This document shows, in pieces, positions 7,624 to 11,984 of a DNA stretch of 11,984 nucleotides. The translations under genes and the position numbers were made by a program. The notes under the pieces are model-generated. The model searched no databases, had not been told where the DNA came from, and saw only the letters and a program-made list of their open reading frames with translations. The stretch's first letter is position 1, and every line of letters starts with the position of its first letter. Location: positions 1 through 11,984 of the forward strand of contig JBLHLB010000093.1 in the NCBI GenBank assembly GCA_047618505.1. The letters are read 5' to 3'. The DNA comes from JBLHLB01 sp047618505. GTDB lineage: Bacteria > Planctomycetota > UBA1135 > GCA-002686595.

Positions 7624-8016
7624 ATGTCAAAGCGCAAATCCAGTAAGAAGACTGCCCAGCGGGGCAGCGCGACTCGCAAGGGCAAGGTGACAAAGAAAAC
7701 CGGCCAGCGCCGCGGGCGTCCGCGTGGTCCGAACCGCAGCGACGATGACATTCTTGCGGAGCTGCAAACTCAACTATCGGCGATGGAAAAACGCGTCGAT
7801 ATGGGGCAACAGTTCACCCCTAAACTGATCAATGCGGAGCGCGAGCGCCTCGAGCTCTCGGCCGCCGACTACGCCATCCTGGTCGGGGTGACCCCCCTGA
7901 CGATTTACAACTGGGAGCACGGTCGTAGTAAACCCAGGGCCGCTCAACTTGAGCGCTGGCTAGATATCCTGGGTATCAAGAAACGTGCAGCCTGGACTCA
8001 GTTGGGTTACGAGTAG
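7624..8016 (+). CDS. Small DNA-binding protein: AT-hook-like tail plus Cro/C1-type HTH
   Basis: This 130-residue protein is probably a DNA-binding regulator. Residues 1-38 are very rich in Lys, Arg and Ser and include RRGRPRGP (29-36), an AT-hook-type minor-groove motif. Residues 41-60 may form a short amphipathic helix. Residues 70-118 match a Cro/C1 (XRE) helix-turn-helix; 'LSAADYAILVGVTPLTIYNW' (78-97) covers the turn and recognition helix, followed by EHGRSKPRAAQL. Similar small proteins with a basic N-terminus and this HTH are widespread and mostly uncharacterised. The ATG at 7624 is the only plausible start after an in-frame stop at 7576, and no strong ribosome-binding site precedes it. 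It sits 154 bases downstream of the apparent argH end in the same direction, so it may or may not be cotranscribed. Control of the arginine operon is possible but purely inferred. Confidence 0.8.
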   Translation: MSKRKSSKKTAQRGSATRKGKVTKKTGQRRGRPRGPNRSDDDILAELQTQLSAMEKRVDMGQQFTPKLINAERERLELSAADYAILVGVTPLTIYNWEHGRSKPRAAQLERWLDILGIKKRAAWTQLGYE

Positions 8017-8044
8017 AAGGCTGCGGGGCCCGATCTAATCCACT

Positions 8045-8060
8045 CTGCCTGTGTAGGCGG
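8045..8060. terminator. Weak hairpin between convergent genes
   Basis: CTGCCT-GTGT-AGGCGG forms a six-pair stem (one G-T pair) with a four-base loop in the 63-base gap between two converging genes. Its place suits a two-way terminator. There is no T-run on either side, so this is a tentative call based mainly on position. Confidence 0.25.
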
Positions 8061-8079
8061 TGGCCCGAAGCGGAGCTGA

Positions 8080-9912
8080 TTAGAGAATGGTGACGGGGAT
8101 CACATCCGTGATCTCGGCTAGGGAAAGGGGCCCTAGGTTAATGGCCACACCGGCCACATAGATCACCGTCCCCGTGGGCGCGCTCACGTCAAACGACGGT
8201 GTAGCTCCCGCTCCATTCATGTCCACAACTGCACTGAAGATGCTGGGGTTAGAAAGGGTTGCCAGGAAGGTCGCATCCGGGGAAAGCCCCATGTCGCGAC
8301 CGTCCATCAACGGCAGGGCGAAGTTGCCGGGGGAAGCGGAGGCCAAGACCCACACAAACTTCGCTGTACCGCTGGGCGGTGCGAAACCGTAGAAGTCGAA
8401 GCTGGCTGTTCCCCCACTCGCGGCCCCGATGGCCTCAACAGTTTGGGGGCGAAGTCCGCCACTGCGGATGGAATCCAGCCCAGAATCGGAGACACGCCAG
8501 GCGGCAATATAGTTGTCGTAGATCGCGTTGTATGTAGTAACGACATAGTCGCCGTCCCCATCGCGCAGGGTGTCGAGTTCCACCGCGGGCTTGAAGGACA
8601 GCCCACCATCGATTGAGAGTGCCGAGGGAATAAACCCGTTGTCCCCTGCGCTAAGACCAGTGCCTGCGTCGAAACTGACCAAGACAGTGTCCGGTTCCAA
8701 GGAAGTTCCGGGGCTCGCGATCTGTGCTTCTGCGCCTCCGAGACCGGAGTTACTCCACAAGCTAACGGGAGCGCCAAACACGCTTCCGCCCTGGGGGAGC
8801 ACAGAGGCGTAGACAGCGGGTGAACCGCTCGTGTCGTCTTCCCAGGCCAAGACGAGATTGCCGCTGCCCGTCACATGGGGAGTCGCGCCATCGATGTAGA
8901 ACCCAGTTGGAACCGTGATTGCGGTCAACCCCGTCGACCAGGTCTGGCCGGCGTCAAAGGATCGCGAATAGCGCAATTGATCGCTTCCGGTGACGTTGTT
9001 CGTTGCGATGTAGGAGACAAAGAACTGATCGCCTTGGGAGGTGAAGCGGGTCTCGCTATTCGTGCTCAACTCCGCGAAGCCCTTAGATAGAAGGATGTCG
9101 TTGTCCAACCATGTCAATCCGCCATCGATGCTGTACTGATAGTAGACCTCGAAGTCGTCCGTGGATCCCGGGTCGTCCGCCCAGACCGCGTGAACGTCGT
9201 AGCCGTCGGCAATCAAACCCGGCTCGCGCGGGGAGAATCCGCTGGACGGGACAAGGGAGATGGAAACCGCTGACCCAAAGGACTGTCCGCCGTCATGGGA
9301 GGCGACAACTCTCGGGATCATGGGGGCGAACACCGCGTTCGAGTCCAAACGCATGATGTAGATGTGATCGCCTGCGGGATCCGCGGAAACCGCCATGATC
9401 GAGCGCGGAGTCTTGGCTTGATTGGCAAGTCCATCGTCCAAGGTGATCTCTGGCAGGAAGCTCGCCCCAGCGTTCGTCGAGCTGGCAAACATGACATGCC
9501 CGTTGCCCGTCTGCAGACCAAGCTCTCTCCAAGAAACGTAGATATTCTGCCCGCGCACCTGCACTGAAGTCTCATGCAGGAATGTCAGAGGGAAAGTCCC
9601 GCCGGAGTGCAATCCCTCGTCGACTCGCTCCGGGGTACTCCACTGGGCGCCGCGCCCATCGGAGACGGAGCAGAAGACCTGCAACAGAACCTCGTCCACC
9701 CACACCACCGCTGTCAGGTCTCCATCGGTGTCCACAGCGACGCGCGATCCGACACTGTTCACACTCGGTTGAAGGTCCACGGGCGGTCGGGCGTTTTGGG
9801 CCGAACTGGGTGTCCCAAGGAGCATCGCCAAGACGGCGGCCGAGGTCGCGAAAGTGGAAACAAGAGGCCCGGGGATTCGTCCCAGGCTTGAAGCAGTCAT
9901 TTTGGAGAACAT
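8080..9912 (-). CDS. Secreted seven-repeat Asp-box (BNR) beta-propeller protein with a C-terminal sandwich-like domain
   Basis: The protein has 610 residues. Residues 1-38 look like a signal peptide: Lys4 and Arg12 near the start, a hydrophobic run around 18-33, and a likely cut after Ala38 in PSSA-QN. Asp-boxes (S-x-D-x-G-x-T/S-W/F) end at aromatic residues 91, 152, 212, 268, 325, 379 and 440, a spacing of 54-61. Those at 152 (STNAGASF), 212 (SHDGGQSF), 268 (SIDGGLTW), 325 (SFDAGQTW) and 440 (SIDGGLSF) are clear; those at 91 and 379 are degenerate. This predicts a seven-bladed propeller of the sialidase/sortilin fold. I see no FRIP motif or sialidase catalytic set, so sialidase activity is not supported. 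Residues 495-610 are a separate Gly/Ala/Ser-rich beta domain ending ITDVIPVTIL, possibly a surface or sorting module. The start is the ATG at 9912; a second ATG at 9900 would also keep the signal peptide. Confidence 0.85.
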   Translation of the reverse strand: MFSKMTASSLGRIPGPLVSTFATSAAVLAMLLGTPSSAQNARPPVDLQPSVNSVGSRVAVDTDGDLTAVVWVDEVLLQVFCSVSDGRGAQWSTPERVDEGLHSGGTFPLTFLHETSVQVRGQNIYVSWRELGLQTGNGHVMFASSTNAGASFLPEITLDDGLANQAKTPRSIMAVSADPAGDHIYIMRLDSNAVFAPMIPRVVASHDGGQSFGSAVSISLVPSSGFSPREPGLIADGYDVHAVWADDPGSTDDFEVYYQYSIDGGLTWLDNDILLSKGFAELSTNSETRFTSQGDQFFVSYIATNNVTGSDQLRYSRSFDAGQTWSTGLTAITVPTGFYIDGATPHVTGSGNLVLAWEDDTSGSPAVYASVLPQGGSVFGAPVSLWSNSGLGGAEAQIASPGTSLEPDTVLVSFDAGTGLSAGDNGFIPSALSIDGGLSFKPAVELDTLRDGDGDYVVTTYNAIYDNYIAAWRVSDSGLDSIRSGGLRPQTVEAIGAASGGTASFDFYGFAPPSGTAKFVWVLASASPGNFALPLMDGRDMGLSPDATFLATLSNPSIFSAVVDMNGAGATPSFDVSAPTGTVIYVAGVAINLGPLSLAEITDVIPVTIL

Positions 9913-9921
9913 GATGAGCGG

Positions 9922-9945
9922 GGCTTTTTCAGCGCTGAAGTAGCC
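9922..9945. promoter_or_regulatory. Interrupted palindrome upstream of the propeller gene
   Basis: The sequence contains a perfect 12-base palindrome TTCAGCGCTGAA (9928-9939), flanked after two mismatched bases on each side by GGCT (9922-9925) and AGCC (9942-9945), which are also complementary. It ends 9 bases from the minus-strand ATG at 9912. It may be a repressor site, or in the transcript a hairpin with a GCGC loop close to the start codon. No clear Shine-Dalgarno sequence is present for this gene. Confidence 0.4.
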
Positions 9946-10081
9946 GGGTGGGTGCGGAGAAGCATCCGAGCAAGGAGCCTCCGGGGCTCTAGCCAGCCAA
10001 CAGGGAAGGGTACCACGCTCGGGGGAAAGACCTGGGAAGCCGAGGATTCCCGAGGGCGATTCCCATCACCCAGGAACTCTC

Positions 10082-10135
10082 TTCCGGGTCCGAACGGGCT
10101 TCCCGGTCCAAACTGGCTGCCGGGTCCGGTCAGCC
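10082..10135. repeat. Three degenerate 18-base tandem repeats
   Basis: Units are TTCCGGGTCCGAACGGGC (10082-10099), TTCCCGGTCCAAACTGGC (10100-10117) and TGCCGGGTCCGGTCAGCC (10118-10135). The first two differ at three positions, and the third is more divergent. They lie in the non-coding 273-base stretch between two minus-strand genes. On the + strand the repeats read as a collagen-like Gly-Pro pattern, but I find no support for a gene there. Confidence 0.6.
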
Positions 10136-10157
10136 GAGTCGAAGATCAGCGCTCAGA

Positions 10158-10197
10158 ACCAGATCAGGACCAGATCAGGACCAGATCAGGACCAGAG
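10158..10197. repeat. 11-base tandem repeat, 3.6 copies, overlapping a stop codon
   Basis: The unit ACCAGATCAGG repeats exactly at 10158-10168, 10169-10179 and 10180-10190, followed by a partial ACCAGAG (10191-10197). The array overlaps the 3' end of the LOG-family gene. That gene's TGA (10186-10188 on the minus strand) and its last Trp and Ser codons lie in the first repeat met by the ribosome. Because the stop is in that first unit, copy-number change further on would not alter the protein. Confidence 0.85.
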
Positions 10198-10761
10198 TGG
10201 TGCCGGGGGCTCCCACGAATCCATGGCCTCCAGGAGCGGTCCCGGGGCTGAGGCCACCAGGATGCGTCCCCTCTGCTCTGGCTTGAGGAAGCCCTGCTCG
10301 ACGCACTGATCGAGCTGGGCCAGGAGCGGATCCCAGAAGCCCTCGACACTGACGAATCCCACGGGCTTGGCGTGCAGGCCGAGCTGGGCCCAGGTCAGGG
10401 CCTCAAAGACCTCGTCCAGGCTTCCCATGCCGCCGGGCAGGGTCACAAAGGCCTGGGAGAGGCTGTGCATGAGCTCTTTGCGCGAGTGCATTGATTCCAC
10501 GGTGTGGAGCTCCGTCAGGCCGCGGTGTGCCAACTCGCGCTCCTCCAGTTGCTTGGGAATCACCCCGATGACCTCGCCGCCGGCCGCGAGGGCACCCTCG
10601 GCCACCGCCCCCATCAAGCCCGTGCCGCCCCCCCCGGTAACGAGTGCCCAGCCACGCTCGGCCACAAGGCGCCCCGTCTCACGGGCTATTTCGGCGAAGA
10701 GAGGCTTTGTGCCAACGTGGGCGCCACAGAACACGCATAGGCGTCGGATCGGAGCTGTCAT
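10186..10761 (-). CDS. LOG-family nucleotide 5'-monophosphate phosphoribohydrolase
   Basis: This is a TIGR00730/LOG-family protein of 191 residues, the usual size. Characterised members cut the base from nucleoside 5'-monophosphates, including cytokinin precursors in plants; the bacterial role is often unknown. The Rossmann-like fold shows the N-terminal strand RRLCVFCGAHVG (6-17), the phosphate-binding VTGGGGTGLMGAVA (41-54), MHSRKELM (91-98) with the active-site Arg94, and PGGMGSLDE (109-117), matching the family's PGGxGTxxE with the catalytic Glu117. Ser114 replaces the common Thr. I chose the ATG at 10761: it places the conserved first strand right after the start, whereas a TTG at 10818 would add 19 unconserved residues. 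The gene diverges from the sigma factor with 111 bases between starts. The last residues are encoded in an 11-base tandem repeat. Confidence 0.92.
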   Translation of the reverse strand: MTAPIRRLCVFCGAHVGTKPLFAEIARETGRLVAERGWALVTGGGGTGLMGAVAEGALAAGGEVIGVIPKQLEERELAHRGLTELHTVESMHSRKELMHSLSQAFVTLPGGMGSLDEVFEALTWAQLGLHAKPVGFVSVEGFWDPLLAQLDQCVEQGFLKPEQRGRILVASAPGPLLEAMDSWEPPAPLWS

Positions 10762-10872
10762 TGGGCCACGATAATGCCAGCGGGGGGCCGATCTCCCCCT
10801 GCTCTCGATTCTTTCCAACTATCCCCAAGACTCAGGCCCCCTCCCCCGTCGGGGAGACGGACGCACCAGACC

Positions 10873-11529
10873 ATGGGAACCAAGAACCAAGACATGCAGC
10901 GCAAAAATGACGAGCGCGACCAGGACGAACCGCCCACGCGGGAAGTTGTTCTGGCCGCGCTCGATGAGTTTGAGCCTTCCCTCTTGGCCCTAGCGGGACG
11001 CATCACAGGTGATGCCGAACGAGCCCAGGATGTGGTCCAAGAGGTCTTCCTCCGACTCTGCCGCGCACGTCGCGGTGAAGTGGAAGACCACCTCGCGGCC
11101 TGGCTGCACACTGTGTGCCGAAACCAGGCCTTGGACGTCAGACGCAAGGAAAGACGCATGAGAGAGCTCGCCAATGGTGTCGGTGAAGACCGTGTGGATT
11201 CGAATCCCACCCCCGACCAAACCGCCGAGAAGGCCGACGAGGTCGGCAACGTTCTCGGAACCATCGCACGACTACCGGAAAAGCAAAGGGAGGCCCTGAA
11301 ACTCAAGTTTCAACAGGGCCTTTCCTATGGGGAAATCGCCGCGGCGATGGAGACTTCGGCCGGCAATGTCGGCTGGCTGTTGCACCACGGTCTGAAGGCC
11401 TTGCGGGAACGGCTGGGGGTTGGGGCGCCAGATCCTGGGGTGGCAGGTCCAGGGGTGGCAAGCAGTGGATTGTTGAGCAGCGGAATGATGAACAACAGCG
11501 AAGGAAGTCTCGGAGGAGCAACACAATGA
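10873..11529 (+). CDS. ECF-type RNA polymerase sigma factor
   Basis: This sigma-70 family protein has 218 residues from the ATG at 10873. An in-frame ATG at 10774 would add a proline/arginine-rich stretch unlike any sigma factor, and an ATG at 10894 is also possible. Region 2 (about 36-95) contains DAERAQDVVQEVFLRL (47-62) and the DNA-melting segment AAWLHTVCRNQALDVRRK (75-92). Region 4 (about 126-191) contains LPEKQREALKLKF (134-146) and the HTH LSYGEIAAAMETSAGNVGWL (150-169), ending in HHGLKALRERLG. 'NVGWLLHHGL' in place of the usual 'VKSRLHRA' resembles a group common in Planctomycetota. A 27-residue Gly/Ser-rich tail (192-218) follows region 4 and contains an imperfect 16-base DNA repeat. 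The stop overlaps the next ATG (ATGA, 11526-11529), pairing this sigma with a membrane protein that probably controls it. Confidence 0.92.
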   Translation: MGTKNQDMQRKNDERDQDEPPTREVVLAALDEFEPSLLALAGRITGDAERAQDVVQEVFLRLCRARRGEVEDHLAAWLHTVCRNQALDVRRKERRMRELANGVGEDRVDSNPTPDQTAEKADEVGNVLGTIARLPEKQREALKLKFQQGLSYGEIAAAMETSAGNVGWLLHHGLKALRERLGVGAPDPGVAGPGVASSGLLSSGMMNNSEGSLGGATQ

Positions 11530-11984
11530 AAGATGCACAGAACAGGACGAACGAGGCCCAACTTCCGGAAGACGACCAGCGCTTGACCGCCTATGCCCTG
11601 GGTGAATTGACGCCCGCGGAACGGGTCGAGGTGGAGTCCATGCTGGAGGGCGATGAAGCGGCGCGGGCCCACGTCGAAGCGCTCCAGGGACTTGGCCGCA
11701 CGCTGGAGAACACGCTGGCGAGCGCACCCGAGGTTGCGCCCTTGAGTGCAACGCAACGGGCGGCGATCTTGGCGGCGGCTGGCGCAGAACAGGCAAACTT
11801 CGGTGGTGCGCCCAGCACATCAGGAGCGGCGCCCCGCGGTCGCCTCTTGAGCTCGCCGTGGTTCTCGGGACTGAGTGCTGCGGCGGCTTTGGTCCTCGGC
11901 TTCTTGTACTTCCAAGATGTAGTCCTACCGACGGAGGAAGGGCGCTTATCCGAGGCGAGCAGAATGGAGCATGCCGTTCGATCT
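11526..11984 (+). CDS. Membrane anti-sigma-like protein, probable N-terminus of a YfbK-type vWA protein (3' end outside window)
   Basis: The frame is open from the ATG at 11526 to the right edge (153 residues). The start has a strong Shine-Dalgarno sequence, GGAGG (11512-11516), and overlaps the sigma factor stop. Residues 18-60 read 'QRLTAYALGELTPAERVEVE' and on to an Ala/Glu-rich helical region; this is the opening of many anti-sigma factors. Residues 71-85 (APLSATQRAAILAAA) form a second helical motif that I associate with the N-terminal segment of YfbK-type von Willebrand factor A proteins. A transmembrane segment (about 112-129, WFSGLSAAAALVLGFLYF) follows a Gly/Ser/Pro linker, putting the N-terminus in the cytoplasm where it could hold the sigma factor. 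The part that would decide the class (vWA or another extracellular domain) lies outside the window. No zinc-binding HxxxCxxC motif is visible in the cytoplasmic part. Confidence 0.8.
   Translation, partial: MKDAQNRTNEAQLPEDDQRLTAYALGELTPAERVEVESMLEGDEAARAHVEALQGLGRTLENTLASAPEVAPLSATQRAAILAAAGAEQANFGGAPSTSGAAPRGRLLSSPWFSGLSAAAALVLGFLYFQDVVLPTEEGRLSEASRMEHAVRS

Noticed and set aside
9952..10251. + strand open frame with a collagen-like Gly-Pro pattern
   Set aside because: The pattern comes from the 18-base DNA repeats. The rest has no domain, and the end overlaps the LOG-family gene on the other strand.
10770..10775. GATAAT as a -10 box for the sigma factor gene
   Set aside because: It is a single hexamer about 100 bases before the start, without a convincing -35 element at the right distance, so it is not distinguishable from chance.
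11272..11820. Minus-strand open frame opposite the sigma and anti-sigma genes
   Set aside because: It is antisense to two coupled genes with clear motifs, and its composition is Pro/Arg/Ser-rich as expected for a shadow frame.

Overview
The window is GC-rich, densely coded bacterial DNA. Three features make Planctomycetota my leading guess. First, an ECF sigma factor is translationally coupled to a membrane protein with an N-terminal 'LTAYALGEL' anti-sigma-like segment, an arrangement common in that phylum as the front end of YfbK-type von Willebrand proteins. Second, there is a secreted seven-repeat Asp-box propeller whose C-terminal module ends in 'ITDVIPVTI', a tail style I associate with large marine planctomycete genomes. 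Third, a small AT-hook/HTH protein is present. This assignment rests on remembered family traits, not on a search.

Region 1 (1-7469, possibly to 7521, + strand) is one tightly packed arginine biosynthesis operon: argG (5' end outside the window), an uncharacterised P-loop NTPase, argC, argD, argB, an M20 deacylase (argE-like) and argH. Four of the six junctions are 4-base ATGA/GTGA overlaps, and the other gaps are 9 and 43 bases. Gene order and protein types resemble the Bacteroidota-type arginine cluster, where an N-acylornithine carbamoyltransferase (argF') sits between argD and argB; here that gene is absent. ArgB looks more like the kinase half of Xanthomonas-type NAGS/NAGK fusions but has no GNAT domain. 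No recognisable glutamate N-acyltransferase and no carbamoyltransferase is visible. The P-loop protein has a BioD/DUF1611-like Walker A (GTSMNSGKTT) and is the most interesting gene. Because a DUF1611 protein (DgcN) has been described as a glutamate N-acetyltransferase, this one may fill a missing step of the pathway or act on one of its intermediates. argH appears to carry a single-base frameshift close to its 3' end.

Region 2 (7470-9912) holds a strong inverted repeat (7563-7590) just upstream of a small AT-hook plus Cro/C1-type HTH protein (7624-8016, +). That gene converges on a secreted Asp-box beta-propeller protein (8080-9912, -), whose start is preceded by an interrupted palindrome (9922-9945).

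Region 3 (9913-10185) is a non-coding 273-base stretch with two short tandem repeat arrays; the second array supplies the stop codon of the next gene.

Region 4 (10186-11984) has a LOG-family nucleotide phosphoribohydrolase (-). It is divergent from an ECF sigma factor (+) that overlaps the start of a putative membrane anti-sigma/von Willebrand protein running off the right edge. No tRNA, rRNA, insertion sequence or CRISPR array was seen.
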